Shown: positions 1 to 10,182, numbered from the stretch's first letter. The stretch: 64,000 bases of DNA from Blautia glucerasea (GCF_013304385.1 NZ_JAAITU010000002.1:62001-126000); one strand, 5' to 3'. Notes: generated from the letters alone by a model not told the origin. A program made the numbers and translations.

Positions 1-819
1 AATCAGAAGCATAGCTCCAGGAAGCACAGGTGCACCATAAGTTACGATCCTGGCTCCTGTATCTTGGATCCCGCCTGGCGTACGGTCATCCGGATCTACG
101 CTCATCCCACCGCTACAAAGCACCATATCTGCTCCGTTTTTTATGAACTGAAGGATATCCTCTGTGATCTGAGTTTTATCATCTCCTGGCATAGTCTGGC
201 CTATAACTTCCATGGAGTATTCCTTTAATTTTTCTACCAGCACCGGTGTAAAGGTATCCTTTATCAACCCCTTTTTCACTTCACTTCCTGTAGTTACAAC
301 CCCTACTTTCATAGTTCTGTAAGGAAGAATAGAAAAAATCGGATCTGCTCCTGCCGCTTTACAGGCTTTGTCCATCTTTTCCTGTTGGATCACAAGAGGG
401 ATGATCCTGGTCCCTGCAATCTTGTCGCCTTTCTTCACAGGAAAATCTCCATGTCTTGATGCGATCATCATTTCCCCCTGGCTGTTTACTGCCAGAAGTG
501 CATCCCTTCGGATCTTCAGCACTCCGTCTATATCTGCGATCAGCTCGATCTTTCCCTCACTTACTTCCGTTCCGTGCATATGCTCTCCTGCACATATCTG
601 ATATAGGATCTTTGCAGCCTCATTTTCGTGAAGAATCCCTTCTTTTTTCTCCCAGACAAATAAATGCTCTTTTCCCACTGAAAGAAGAAGGGGAATATCC
701 TCTTCCCGGATCACATGGCCTTTTTTAAACAGAACTCCTTTTTTTTCATCTTTAATGATCTGCGTAATATCGTGACACAACACACTACCCACTGCATCCT
801 TGGTACAAATCTCTTTCAT
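1..819 (-). CDS. Molybdopterin-binding protein, MoeA/MoaB-like (partial, C-terminus off window)
   Basis: The reading frame starts at ATG 819, behind an AGGAGG about 7 nt upstream, and stays open to base 1 (273 codons), so the C-terminus is missing. The first ~170 residues read like the N-terminal part of MoeA-type proteins. A MoCF_biosynth-like fold follows from about residue 175 (MKVGVVTTGSEV) and carries the family signature SGGMSVDPDDRTPGG near the window edge. Proteins of this kind bind molybdopterin. Whether this one inserts metal or only senses the cofactor cannot be told here. It lies 14 nt downstream of the ABC exporter gene and is probably co-transcribed with it. No other cofactor genes are visible. 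Confidence 0.8.
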   Translation of the reverse strand, partial: MKEICTKDAVGSVLCHDITQIIKDEKKGVLFKKGHVIREEDIPLLLSVGKEHLFVWEKKEGILHENEAAKILYQICAGEHMHGTEVSEGKIELIADIDGVLKIRRDALLAVNSQGEMMIASRHGDFPVKKGDKIAGTRIIPLVIQQEKMDKACKAAGADPIFSILPYRTMKVGVVTTGSEVKKGLIKDTFTPVLVEKLKEYSMEVIGQTMPGDDKTQITEDILQFIKNGADMVLCSGGMSVDPDDRTPGGIQDTGARIVTYGAPVLPGAMLLI

Positions 820-833
820 ATGCCAAACCTCCT

Positions 834-2582
834 TTATAAACCGGCTCTGCAAAGTTTTGCATAAACACCGTTCTTTTCCATCAGTTCCTTATGGGTGCCT
901 TCTTCCGCGATCCCATCCTCAGTGAGCACAAGGATCCTTCTTGCATTCCGGATCGTTGACAGCCTGTGTGCAATCACAAATGTGGTCCTGTCTTTTGCCA
1001 GCCGTTCCAGCGAATCCTGTACTACCTTCTCACTTTCATTATCCAAAGCAGAAGTTGCTTCATCAAAAATAAGAATTGGCGGATTTTTCAGAAATGCCCT
1101 GGCAATTGATAGTCTTTGCTTTTGCCCCCCGGAAAGCTTCACTCCTCTCTGCCCTATGTCTGTATAATAATTATTGTCCATTTCCATAATAAAATCATGT
1201 GCATTGGCAGCCTTAGCAGCACGGATCACTTCTTCATCTGACGCATCTGGTCTTCCATAACGGATATTATCCAGGACTGTTCCTGCAAAAAGATAAACAT
1301 CCTGCTGTACAATACCAATATTATTTCTCAGATCTTTCAGGCGGATGTTGCGGATATCCTTTCCATCCAGGTAAATAGCACCACCTGAAACATCATAAAA
1401 TCTGGGGATCAGACTGCACAAAGTGGTTTTCCCTGCTCCAGAAGAACCCACTAATGCTACATACTCTCCTGGCTTCACTTCCAAGTTCACGTGAGAAAGA
1501 ACACTCTCCTTATGATCCTCATAGTGAAAGGATACATCCTCAAACCTTATATCCCCTTTCGCATGTTCAAGGGGCTGTGCATCCGGTGTGTCTTCGATAT
1601 CCGGAGCAATGGACATCATTTCAAGGAAACGGTCATATCCACTGTATCCATTCTGGAATTGTTCTGTAAAATTCACAAGCTTTGTAACCGGCTCCGTAAA
1701 ATTATTGATATAAAGCAGGAAGGTAACAAGGTCTGCTGCCAAAATGCTTCCTCCTGCCAAAAACATAGATCCGGAAACCAGTGCTACAACTGTGATCAAA
1801 GTAGTAAATGCATCCATTCCGGCATGATATCCTGCCATATAACGATATGATACACTTTTTGCCTCTACAAATCTTTCATTTCCTTTTTTGAATTTCTCAA
1901 TCTCCCGTTTCTCATTTCCAAAAGACTTTACCACCCTGATCCCTGCCAGGCTGTCTTCGATCTGGCTGTTAATATCCCCAATACGTACACGGTTTTCTTT
2001 AAAAGCGGTTTTCATTTTACGGTTATATATAAGAGCATAAATAAGCATTACCAAAACAACCAGGAAACAAAGAAGTGCCATTTTCCAGTTCACATTCATC
2101 AAAATGATCAATGCGCCAAACAATTTGATCACGGAAATAATAATATCCTCCGGTCCATGATGCAGCAGCTCACTGATATCAAAAAGATCGCTGGTGATTC
2201 TTGAAAGAAGATGGCCTACTTTCTGATTATCATAAAATGCAAAGGAAAGCTTCTGATAGTGACTGAAGATCTCATTACGCATATCATGTTCTATATAAGC
2301 TCCCATCATATGACCATAATAGGTGATAAAATATCTGCTTCCCAGCTGCACAAGAATTAGAGCCAGCATACCAATGCCAATATATAAGATGGTCTTCTGT
2401 GCCTGTGCAATCGACATAGAACCTATGGAGGTCATAATGTACCTTACCAGCAAAGGGATTACAAGCGTTACGGCTGCGCCCAGGATCGCAAAAAACAAAT
2501 CGGCAAAAAACAGGCCTTTATAAGGCTTATAATATGCTGCAAGCAATTTTAATTTGTGGTCTTTTCCTTTACCCTTGTTCAT
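834..2582 (-). CDS. ABC exporter, fused permease and ATP-binding protein (MsbA/LmrA type)
   Basis: At 582 residues this is the usual half-exporter length. The N-terminal ~320 residues form a type-I exporter membrane domain with about six hydrophobic segments. The ATPase domain follows with Walker A GSSGAGKT, signature LSGGQKQR, Walker B ILIFDEATSALD and the H-loop IAHRLST. It should work as a homodimer, or as a heterodimer with a partner not seen here; the substrate cannot be deduced. ATG 2582 follows GAGGAAATGAATT. A strong promoter lies just upstream, and the molybdopterin-binding gene follows after 14 nt. Confidence 0.9.
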   Translation of the reverse strand: MNKGKGKDHKLKLLAAYYKPYKGLFFADLFFAILGAAVTLVIPLLVRYIMTSIGSMSIAQAQKTILYIGIGMLALILVQLGSRYFITYYGHMMGAYIEHDMRNEIFSHYQKLSFAFYDNQKVGHLLSRITSDLFDISELLHHGPEDIIISVIKLFGALIILMNVNWKMALLCFLVVLVMLIYALIYNRKMKTAFKENRVRIGDINSQIEDSLAGIRVVKSFGNEKREIEKFKKGNERFVEAKSVSYRYMAGYHAGMDAFTTLITVVALVSGSMFLAGGSILAADLVTFLLYINNFTEPVTKLVNFTEQFQNGYSGYDRFLEMMSIAPDIEDTPDAQPLEHAKGDIRFEDVSFHYEDHKESVLSHVNLEVKPGEYVALVGSSGAGKTTLCSLIPRFYDVSGGAIYLDGKDIRNIRLKDLRNNIGIVQQDVYLFAGTVLDNIRYGRPDASDEEVIRAAKAANAHDFIMEMDNNYYTDIGQRGVKLSGGQKQRLSIARAFLKNPPILIFDEATSALDNESEKVVQDSLERLAKDRTTFVIAHRLSTIRNARRILVLTEDGIAEEGTHKELMEKNGVYAKLCRAGL

Positions 2583-2616
2583 AATTCATTTCCTCTTTCC
2601 GATTTTAGTACTCCCT

Positions 2617-2646
2617 ATTATAAGCCTATCTGCCTGTTTTTGTCAA
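2617..2646 (-). promoter_or_regulatory. Sigma-A-type promoter of the ABC exporter
   Basis: On the minus strand, -35 TTGACA (2641-2646) and -10 TATAAT (2617-2622) are separated by 18 nt, about 35 nt upstream of the ABC exporter start. Both hexamers are perfect consensus. Confidence 0.8.
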
Positions 2647-2728
2647 AATCAGCCCTTCCTTTTTCCAAAGACTTTTTAACCAGCATTTGCCCTTCACAAC
2701 TGTGAATGTAGTGGACAATTACGAATAT

Positions 2729-3937
2729 TTAATGAAATACAAGTTTTCGCACAAGTTTTCCAAGGCTCCAAATCCATGTAGACCTGGGTACGCTTTGATC
2801 ATACAAGATGTTTACACTGCCAATCTGTTCTTTACCAGCATAATATTCCATTTTTCCTGCCAGCTTTCCTCTTTTTACCGGAGCTGTTACCTGTTCCGGA
2901 AGGGAAAGCTTTCGTGTCACTTCTCCAATGTTTTTTCCATCTGTTCCGATCCAGACAAGTGTTTTCTCATATTTCAGAGCCACATATTCTTCTTTTCCAT
3001 TTCGCACCTTTAACCTGGGAAGTTTCATAGGATGATCATCTATGTACCGACTGCACTTTGAAAACCCGTAATTAAATAAAGCAGCTCCATCCCTGAAACG
3101 CACCTTATAATCCGGTGCTCCCATCACAACAGCGATCAAGGTGATGTCATTTTTCTGGGCAACAGCAGAAACGCAGTACTTTGCCTTTCCAGTGCTTCCT
3201 GTTTTCAGCCCTGTACAGCCCTCATAGCTTCGCAGCAGCTTATTGGTATTTGTTAATGTAAACTCTTTGGAGCCCTGCTTTGTTACGTGCAGGATATTTT
3301 CCATCCATATAGAAGAGTATGTGAGAATTTTAGGATACCTGGTGATCAGTTCTCTGCTCATAATGGCAACATCCTTAGCCGTAGTATAATGATTCTCTGA
3401 ATCGGTCAGTCCACAGCAATCTTCAAAATGAGTATCCTGCATTCCCAGCTGCTCTGCCCGCTGATTCATTCTTTTTACAAACTCCTGCTCACTTCCTGCA
3501 ATATGCTCTGCCATTGCCACGCTTGCATCATTCCCGGAGGCAATTACAATGCATTTGATCATTGTTTCCACATCCTGGGTCTCTCCTTCTTCCAGGAACA
3601 CCTGGGAGCCGCCCATGGATTTGGCATATGCACTGGTAGTCACTGTGTCTGTAAGTTTCAGATTCCCATCTGCCAGACTGTCAAAGATCAGCAGAAGAGT
3701 CATGATCTTTGTAATGCTGGCAGGGCTTCTTTTCTCTTCCTCGCTTTTTTTATACAGCACTGTTCCTGTATCTGCCTCTATCAGGATCCCTGCCGGAGCC
3801 TGGATCAGTATATCTTCCTGTACACCATCAGCCTCCTTGTTTTCCTCACCGTAGGCTGTAAGCACTCCATTTCCACAAACCATCAGAATTATGGTCAGAA
3901 ATAATGCCAGGACTCTTTTCCATTTTCTTTGATTCAA
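2729..3937 (-). CDS. dacF: D-alanyl-D-alanine carboxypeptidase, DacF/PBP5 family
   Basis: This is a low-molecular-weight penicillin-binding protein that trims the terminal D-Ala from peptidoglycan stem peptides outside the cytoplasmic membrane. A signal peptide (hydrophobic core near residues 8-25, ending near AYG) is followed by the S11 serine peptidase domain. SPASITK, with the catalytic Ser and Lys, lies near residue 72, SGN near 134 and KTGSTG near 245. A PBP5 C-terminal beta domain occupies about residues 290-385. The translation begins at TTG 3937, because the nearby ATG in another frame meets a stop at once; GGGGGA upstream is the likely ribosome binding site. The terminator of the large surface protein lies just upstream, so it probably has its own promoter. 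Confidence 0.92.
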   Translation of the reverse strand: MNQRKWKRVLALFLTIILMVCGNGVLTAYGEENKEADGVQEDILIQAPAGILIEADTGTVLYKKSEEEKRSPASITKIMTLLLIFDSLADGNLKLTDTVTTSAYAKSMGGSQVFLEEGETQDVETMIKCIVIASGNDASVAMAEHIAGSEQEFVKRMNQRAEQLGMQDTHFEDCCGLTDSENHYTTAKDVAIMSRELITRYPKILTYSSIWMENILHVTKQGSKEFTLTNTNKLLRSYEGCTGLKTGSTGKAKYCVSAVAQKNDITLIAVVMGAPDYKVRFRDGAALFNYGFSKCSRYIDDHPMKLPRLKVRNGKEEYVALKYEKTLVWIGTDGKNIGEVTRKLSLPEQVTAPVKRGKLAGKMEYYAGKEQIGSVNILYDQSVPRSTWIWSLGKLVRKLVFH

Positions 3938-4006
3938 ATCATCTTCCCCCTGTATTCCCTTTACTCTATTGTAAAAAAGAACAGGGCTTTTTATGCCTTG
4001 ATATTG

Positions 4007-4050
4007 AAAAAGGACGGAGGAATCACCATTTTTCCAGTGATTTCTCCGCC
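4007..4050 (-). terminator. Intrinsic terminator downstream of the surface-protein gene
   Basis: On the minus strand a long imperfect stem (GGCGGAGAAATCACT pairing with GGTGATTCCTCCGTCC) is followed by TTTTT (4007-4011). It ends transcription from the large surface-protein gene before dacF. Confidence 0.7.
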
Positions 4051-4056
4051 CATTTG

Positions 4057-4198
4057 CTTTACTTCAAGAATGCTCGGCATTCTTGCTGCGAGGTGCGCGT
4101 CATGCAATTGCATGACATACTTCTCCTGCGCACCTCTGCAATCCTGCCGGAGGCTATATCAGCTGGGGGATTGACTCCCAGCTGATATACTTTACTTC
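4057..4198. repeat. Palindromic three-hairpin element flanked by 9-bp direct repeats
   Basis: CTTTACTTC occurs at both ends (4057-4065 and 4190-4198). Between the copies are three hairpins: a 9-bp stem at 4065-4085 with loop TCG; a 9-bp stem GAGGTGCGC/GCGCACCTC at 4090-4136 enclosing the 18-bp perfect palindrome at 4099-4116; and a 13-bp perfect stem (TATATCAGCTGGG) at 4155-4189. It sits in the 3' untranslated region of the surface-protein gene, before its terminator. The flanking repeats resemble a target-site duplication, which would make it a small non-autonomous element; a structured 3' RNA is the alternative. Confidence 0.6.
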
Positions 4199-4216
4199 TT
4201 GCTCTGCCTATCCGTT

Positions 4217-7200
4217 TCATTTATTTATTTTTCTTTTTTGCAGCTTCCAGCCTGTTGCAAGAATCGCAGCAGTTGCCATCAGCAGCAGACACTGCCATAA
4301 TGCCATATCACTGGTATCCCCTGTTTTTGGAGAAGAAGTTCCTGTGCTGCTGCCGCCTGAGGATCCACCATAACCGCCGCCTCTATATGAGCTTCCACCT
4401 TGTCCAGGAGCCGGTGTATCCGTTGGCTCTTTTTCTTCGGAAACAGGTGTAGCTGTTGGTGTCTTTTCCGGCTTTGGAGTCACTGTCTGAGCCGGAGTTG
4501 TTACCTGAGGTGCAGGCTCTGGTGTAGCAGAGATCTGCGGTGTTTCCGTAATGTCCGGTGTTGGCTGCGGCTTGTCTGTAGGCCTTGGTTTCTCAGTCGG
4601 AACAGGCGTAGCCGTTGGTGCCACATACTGGTTAATGATCTCTGTATTTGCCGTGGAGGATACCTTATCTGTAGCGTTTCCCTCGCCTGATAAGCCATCT
4701 GAGGACTTCCAGCTTACTGAACACCCTTCCGGATTCTTTTCAGTCACAGAGTAACTCATGCACTCCTGAGGAACGCAGAAATTAATGGTCTGCTTGTCCC
4801 TCAATGAAAAACTGTATGTACCTTCCTCTGTCTGAATACTGGTCTTTGTTCCATCTGTAACCTGGTACAGGCTTCCTTTATATGGATCCCCATTTGCCTC
4901 AAACAGTTCCAGCACCATATCAAATTTCTGATCTGTTTCTTTACCTTTTACTGTTTTGGTAACAGAGAATTCCTTAAATACAGGAAGGTTAAATTTGATC
5001 GCACAGTCTGACAGGGTGCCGCCTCTTTCCAGGTAATAGAATGCAAAGGTATGCTTTGTCCCTGCTGCCCACTCTGAATCGTCAAATGCCCCAATCGCCT
5101 TTGGATATCCTGCGAAAATATCAGACAGGGAACCGGTCTGTACATCACCGGTCACACTGCTGGTAACAGTATAGATTCCCTTTGTAAAATTAATACTTCC
5201 GGAAACTGCCTCATGGATACCACCCATATCAAGCACAAGCTGTCCGTCAATGAAAAGCCATGCATCATCATCCCCGCTGAAGGAGAATACCAGGTCTTTC
5301 CTGTCATTAACAGTTCCCTGTGCATCTGTAACTGCAACAGTTCCATTTTCCGGGATCAGGAAATCCTTTTCCATGCTCATTCCAAAATGATAATCCACGG
5401 TTTTCATCTGATCCAGCAGATAGATCCCTTCCGTGCCTTTATCTGCTGTTCCCCATACGCCTTCATCCTGAAAACTGTTAAATGGCAGGAAACCAGCTCC
5501 TTTATTGCCCCATCCGTCAATACCAAGAGCCTTGTCATACTGGTAGATCTTATTTGTGCCAGCATCATAGCCTGCATGGTTCAGACTGCTTTGATAACTG
5601 TATTCATTGGAAGCCGGATCATATACAAAATCAAATCCAACATTTGAGTAAACTGTTTTTGTACCCCCATTTACCGGAGTTGCCACCTGAGTCTGGTCAA
5701 ACAGTGAAAACGGTGTGGTGTAATTAAGCACCGGAAGCCCATCCTCTCCCAGCTGATTCTTCACAATCCCCGGGAAAACTGTATTGTAAAAAGAATTCAC
5801 AGGTGTATTTTTTACATTTACCGGATCGTACCGGAACCTGTACTGTGCACTCTGCTTTGCCAATTCAAAGCCATCCCAGTTTCCGAAATCATAATCAAAC
5901 AATGTAACAGGCAAAGATCTTACATCTGTCAGTCTGGAAGCTGTATCGCTTTCACCGGAAGCTGTATTCTTAGGTGAAGTTGCCAATACCAGATGGGTAG
6001 CCGGATTACTCTGATTCGGCCACTGGAAAACTGTGCCTTTATAGGTCTGTCTGCCGGACAACTGTACATCTGCAGGTAGCTGGCATTTCTCCGTGATTAT
6101 ATCAAATTCTTTACTGTTATTCAAAGACACAGTATATGAAAAATCACACAGACGATGCTGAGGCAGGATCACAATGGCTTCATTATCTTTCAAATGAGCG
6201 TGTACTGTATAACCATAGTCAGCATCCAGATCCCCTGATTCCCAATAACCCCAGCCTTTGCCAGGAACTCCCAGGTTGATCCAGTCGCCATAGTCATGTT
6301 TATTATCAGCCTTATGCCATACTCCATTTTCGTCCTTCTGATACAGCCAGGCCCAGAAATACATACGGCCAAGGGATGGTTCGCCTCCGGTTCCCAGTTC
6401 TGACATATCCAGACGAACATTGATCTCTGCCATCTCATCAGAGGTTCCGCCTACATTTTTATTCTGGATCACAAGACCTTCATCAGGAAGGCCGTTTTCA
6501 CTTAAATCTGTGCAGTAAAGGTATGATGATCCCCAATCAGTTGCCTGAAGCACATGATTTCTTTCTTTCTGATCCCTAAGATCAAGAGTTCCTGAAATGC
6601 CATAAGGAGTACGGCTTGTACTGTATGTAACAGGCTCTGTGCTCTCCCAGTTCTGATCCTTCCATCTTTTTATAGATCCAAGATAATAATAACTGTATGC
6701 ATAACCGGAATCCCAATCCATTTTATATTTCCAGAACCGGTATTTTACCGTACCATTCTGAGGATACAGGATTTTACCACTGCTGTCTGTTTTTTCAAAT
6801 GGTCCATCAGATTTCTGAAACTCCCGATAAGATGCAACATCGTAATAATCCGATGGAAACGATTTGTTTTTTAAAGCAGCCGATGGAAGGATTGGTCTTA
6901 TAACCGCCACGATAGAAGGATCTGTTTCTTCATTAACCTTCTTGATCCTGTCCCCTGATTTTTTCGCCCGATATACAGTTACTGTATCAGAATAAGGAGT
7001 ATAAATCCCATCCTCTCCCTTTTTATAATACTCTTTTATATAATAATCATATTCTCCTGATCCAGGCTGATCTGAAGAAAGCAGCAATTCCTCTTCTCTA
7101 ACCCCAGGCAGGACAATGATCCCATAATTAGGAAGTCCGTTTTCTCCGATCCCGCACTTATCCTCCCTCGTATCTTCCTTTACAGACAATTCTGCTTTCT

Positions 7201-10030
7201 GAAGACTCAGCCCATCATCACTGACTGACTTGATGCCATAAAAAGCCTGGCCTTCCTTCTGGATCTGTGTATCATCCTGCCCTGTAAGCATAAGGTTCTC
7301 TTCATTTCCAGACAATTCTACATTATAATCAAAATTAAAATATCTGATCTTCTGACTGCTTCCATACTGTGCACTCGAAAGAACCGGGGCACCCACTCCA
7401 TGATATCCGTTAGAATAAACATTTCTTCTATCATAGCTTGAGTTTTCTTTTACAACATAACTTCCCGTATACTCCGGGCTGTAAGGCAGGATACAGATAA
7501 TATCTCCTTTTTGAAGATCCAAATCTGAAAGATCAAAACCGGTTTTCTTTTCAGAGAAAACATTCAGAATCTGATATTCTTTCTCTTCATAGATTCCCTC
7601 ATCTCCCAGCCTGTATTGTGCTGCCAGCATCCTGGTTCCGCCCCTGCCGGTGATCTGGTATCGCCATTCATACGTATCAGAACCCCTGTACTGTTCATTT
7701 GTACTGTATCCCATCCCGGCTTCGCCATTTTTGTATGCTTCAGGCACTGAGATATTTACCTTCAACAGTCCGTCCAAACCGGTGTCCGGAATATCGCCCA
7801 CCTCTAATCGAAGTCCGATATTTGGAAGACCATCTGCCCCATACTCCAAAACAGTACCATCTGTCTGCTCTTCTACGGAAACCATAAGATCTGCCCCTGC
7901 AGTACCTTTATGATCTGCCGGATCATGTCCATAGGTCAGCCAGCTTCCTTTTACCATGTCTTCACTGTAATATGGGGTACTTTCTCCGTCCAGGGATGTT
8001 ACTCCTGTTATCTTCCAATCCTGAGTACTGTTCAGGAATACCTGATACTGAAAACAGTAATTACGGCTGCATTTCTTTAAATAATCTGCTAGCTTATTGG
8101 AAGAATATCTAAATTCAACAGGCACTGTACAATCCAAAGGAATTACTGCCACTACTTCATCAGGCTCCGGATCTACATAAAAACAATGAACATAATCGGA
8201 AGTATCTGTATATATTTCTATTGCATCAGTAGTATAAGATCCATGTTCGCCTGGTCTCTTATATTCTTCTTCCAGTTCATACTTTCCGGTTTCCTGATTC
8301 AGTTTATAATAAATACACACAGCTCGAAGTGCAGAGTTCTGGTAATTATTTGGCTGATTGTTATGATTTTTGTCCCAGCAGGGATTCACCCTTATAAAAT
8401 ACCCTGGATATCTTTCAACTCCATCGTATCCGGTAACTGTTCCGGTATTTGGATCGCCACGTACAAGAAGCGCATAGTTAGGCAGCCCATTCTCTTTATA
8501 TGTAGGAAGCGAAGCTTCTTCTGCTTGAATACCAAGTATTGGTGATTCTTCCAGTTCATTATCTGAGGACAGTACAGCGGTCCACTTTTCTCCTGACTGT
8601 TTCCACACATTCCCTTCTGTCAGTTCTTTATACTCTATAGACAGTTCCTCTTCCTGAACCTGAGGTTTTATCCATACCTGATAATTATAGAGAGCTGAAA
8701 CCGGCGCATACACAACATAAGCGTCACCAGGTCTTAATGTTCTTTTATCTCCACAGTATGTACCATTACTTCCCAAAGAAATAGAAGACCTGCTGTTCTC
8801 TATTTCTTTCCAGTTCCCCTGTTCATTTTTCTCATATAATGCGCCTTTCAAACCACAAGAACGTACCTGCGATGATTTATCGAATATTTTACAGTCCCCA
8901 TTATTGTCAACAAATTCAGTTTTCCCTGTAAGTTCTGCTTCCGCCTTAATTGTCACATCCTTTTCACCGGTATTTGTAATCATTACGCTTCCATCTGGAA
9001 GTCCGCTTTCTTTATAAGAAACCGCCTTACGTGATTGAATATTCTGAATTTGTGTAACAACACGTAAAACAGAACCGGTTAATCTCACAGAATCTTCAGG
9101 CGCAGAATAATTTGTCTCCCAAGTGTCTGGCATCGTTGGCATGGGGCTGCCATTGCCTGCATCTGATACTTGTTTCTTTTTATAAAAAACCGTATTATCA
9201 GTTACCGAATAATTCATATTATCTATCCATTTGGCTTTATATTTTATAAGTATGCTTGCAGGAATATATTTCTTCGGATAGACGTGGTAATAAAATGGCA
9301 TTATTATCATACGATACTTGCTGTATTTATCTGCATCTCCATATTGTTCCAGTTGCTTCAAAAGTCTGATTGTACTCTGACTAATTTCTTTTGCAACTAA
9401 AAATTCATACTTCTTTTCTATATCATTCCAGCCATATAAAAGATACCCATGATTTTCTTGATACCATGTGCCATTGTAATACATAGAAGACATATATCTA
9501 TAGCTTTCATCTAAGAAAATGTCATTGTATGTTTCACCCAATGTCATACCTGTTGTATCAATATCATAAATAATCCCGCACTCCGGGTTATTCACATCAA
9601 TTATATCCTCTATCCCATCTACAGGCTGATTGGAGGTTTCAAGCAGGTCCGGATCATCCAGAAATTCCTCTGCTTCTGTATATTCCTGTTCATCCTGGTC
9701 TGTGCTCTGTTCCTCCTGAGGCACATCCGTGATTTCCTGTACGTCCTCAGGTGCATCTTCTGCCTCCTGAATCTGGCTGGAAAGATCAGCTTCTTCAGGC
9801 TCATTTATGTCTTCAGGTCCTTCTTCATCAGATATATCAATTTCTTCAGGTTCTTCTGCCGGTGATGGATCCGCTTCCTCTGATCCTTTCTGGTTCTGTT
9901 CTTCTCCATCAGAAAATTCAGATCCATATGCCATGCTTTCTGTCAAAAAGCCTGCTGCATTTCCGCCCACTGCCATGGAGATGCAAAGCCCTAAGGCTAT
10001 CATTTTGTTCCATAATTTTCTTCTCAACAT
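4217..10030 (-). CDS. Large sortase-type surface protein with GLP repeat modules and a fibro-slime domain
   Basis: Residue numbers below count from the upstream ATG at 10045. I place the start at ATG 10030 (1937 residues), because GGAGG lies 5 nt before it and the upstream ATG has no ribosome binding site. A signal peptide is followed by an acidic Glu/Asp-rich linker (to about 150). Next come modules opening with a GLP signature near residues 348, 520, 740, 971, 1187 and 1436, several closing on a VAVIP-like strand. A fibro-slime/PA14-like domain (about 1535-1685, with FSFSGDDDAWLFIDG) is followed by a pilin-B-like beta domain (about 1690-1805) and a Pro/Thr-rich wall spanner. The tail is SPKTG, one hydrophobic segment and KLQKRKINK. 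This is the layout of a sortase-anchored adhesin. No sortase gene is in the window, and the ligand is unknown. Confidence 0.85.
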   Translation of the reverse strand: MLRRKLWNKMIALGLCISMAVGGNAAGFLTESMAYGSEFSDGEEQNQKGSEEADPSPAEEPEEIDISDEEGPEDINEPEEADLSSQIQEAEDAPEDVQEITDVPQEEQSTDQDEQEYTEAEEFLDDPDLLETSNQPVDGIEDIIDVNNPECGIIYDIDTTGMTLGETYNDIFLDESYRYMSSMYYNGTWYQENHGYLLYGWNDIEKKYEFLVAKEISQSTIRLLKQLEQYGDADKYSKYRMIIMPFYYHVYPKKYIPASILIKYKAKWIDNMNYSVTDNTVFYKKKQVSDAGNGSPMPTMPDTWETNYSAPEDSVRLTGSVLRVVTQIQNIQSRKAVSYKESGLPDGSVMITNTGEKDVTIKAEAELTGKTEFVDNNGDCKIFDKSSQVRSCGLKGALYEKNEQGNWKEIENSRSSISLGSNGTYCGDKRTLRPGDAYVVYAPVSALYNYQVWIKPQVQEEELSIEYKELTEGNVWKQSGEKWTAVLSSDNELEESPILGIQAEEASLPTYKENGLPNYALLVRGDPNTGTVTGYDGVERYPGYFIRVNPCWDKNHNNQPNNYQNSALRAVCIYYKLNQETGKYELEEEYKRPGEHGSYTTDAIEIYTDTSDYVHCFYVDPEPDEVVAVIPLDCTVPVEFRYSSNKLADYLKKCSRNYCFQYQVFLNSTQDWKITGVTSLDGESTPYYSEDMVKGSWLTYGHDPADHKGTAGADLMVSVEEQTDGTVLEYGADGLPNIGLRLEVGDIPDTGLDGLLKVNISVPEAYKNGEAGMGYSTNEQYRGSDTYEWRYQITGRGGTRMLAAQYRLGDEGIYEEKEYQILNVFSEKKTGFDLSDLDLQKGDIICILPYSPEYTGSYVVKENSSYDRRNVYSNGYHGVGAPVLSSAQYGSSQKIRYFNFDYNVELSGNEENLMLTGQDDTQIQKEGQAFYGIKSVSDDGLSLQKAELSVKEDTREDKCGIGENGLPNYGIIVLPGVREEELLLSSDQPGSGEYDYYIKEYYKKGEDGIYTPYSDTVTVYRAKKSGDRIKKVNEETDPSIVAVIRPILPSAALKNKSFPSDYYDVASYREFQKSDGPFEKTDSSGKILYPQNGTVKYRFWKYKMDWDSGYAYSYYYLGSIKRWKDQNWESTEPVTYSTSRTPYGISGTLDLRDQKERNHVLQATDWGSSYLYCTDLSENGLPDEGLVIQNKNVGGTSDEMAEINVRLDMSELGTGGEPSLGRMYFWAWLYQKDENGVWHKADNKHDYGDWINLGVPGKGWGYWESGDLDADYGYTVHAHLKDNEAIVILPQHRLCDFSYTVSLNNSKEFDIITEKCQLPADVQLSGRQTYKGTVFQWPNQSNPATHLVLATSPKNTASGESDTASRLTDVRSLPVTLFDYDFGNWDGFELAKQSAQYRFRYDPVNVKNTPVNSFYNTVFPGIVKNQLGEDGLPVLNYTTPFSLFDQTQVATPVNGGTKTVYSNVGFDFVYDPASNEYSYQSSLNHAGYDAGTNKIYQYDKALGIDGWGNKGAGFLPFNSFQDEGVWGTADKGTEGIYLLDQMKTVDYHFGMSMEKDFLIPENGTVAVTDAQGTVNDRKDLVFSFSGDDDAWLFIDGQLVLDMGGIHEAVSGSINFTKGIYTVTSSVTGDVQTGSLSDIFAGYPKAIGAFDDSEWAAGTKHTFAFYYLERGGTLSDCAIKFNLPVFKEFSVTKTVKGKETDQKFDMVLELFEANGDPYKGSLYQVTDGTKTSIQTEEGTYSFSLRDKQTINFCVPQECMSYSVTEKNPEGCSVSWKSSDGLSGEGNATDKVSSTANTEIINQYVAPTATPVPTEKPRPTDKPQPTPDITETPQISATPEPAPQVTTPAQTVTPKPEKTPTATPVSEEKEPTDTPAPGQGGSSYRGGGYGGSSGGSSTGTSSPKTGDTSDMALWQCLLLMATAAILATGWKLQKRKINK

Positions 10031-10182
10031 GTTTGCCTCCCTCATTGTGTGCCTTATAAAAATCCTGCAATTGCACTATAAACGATATTATACTTTTCTT
10101 CCTTTATCTGCTCTATATAACTTTTCATGGATTCATAACAATTTTCACATTCCTTATTTAGATTTGGCATCATTTATTGCAC

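Noticed and set aside
4440-4625. Short PT/TP repeats as a possible CRISPR or tandem mobile repeat
   Set aside because: They are codons of the Pro/Thr-rich wall-spanning linker of the surface protein; units are irregular and in frame.
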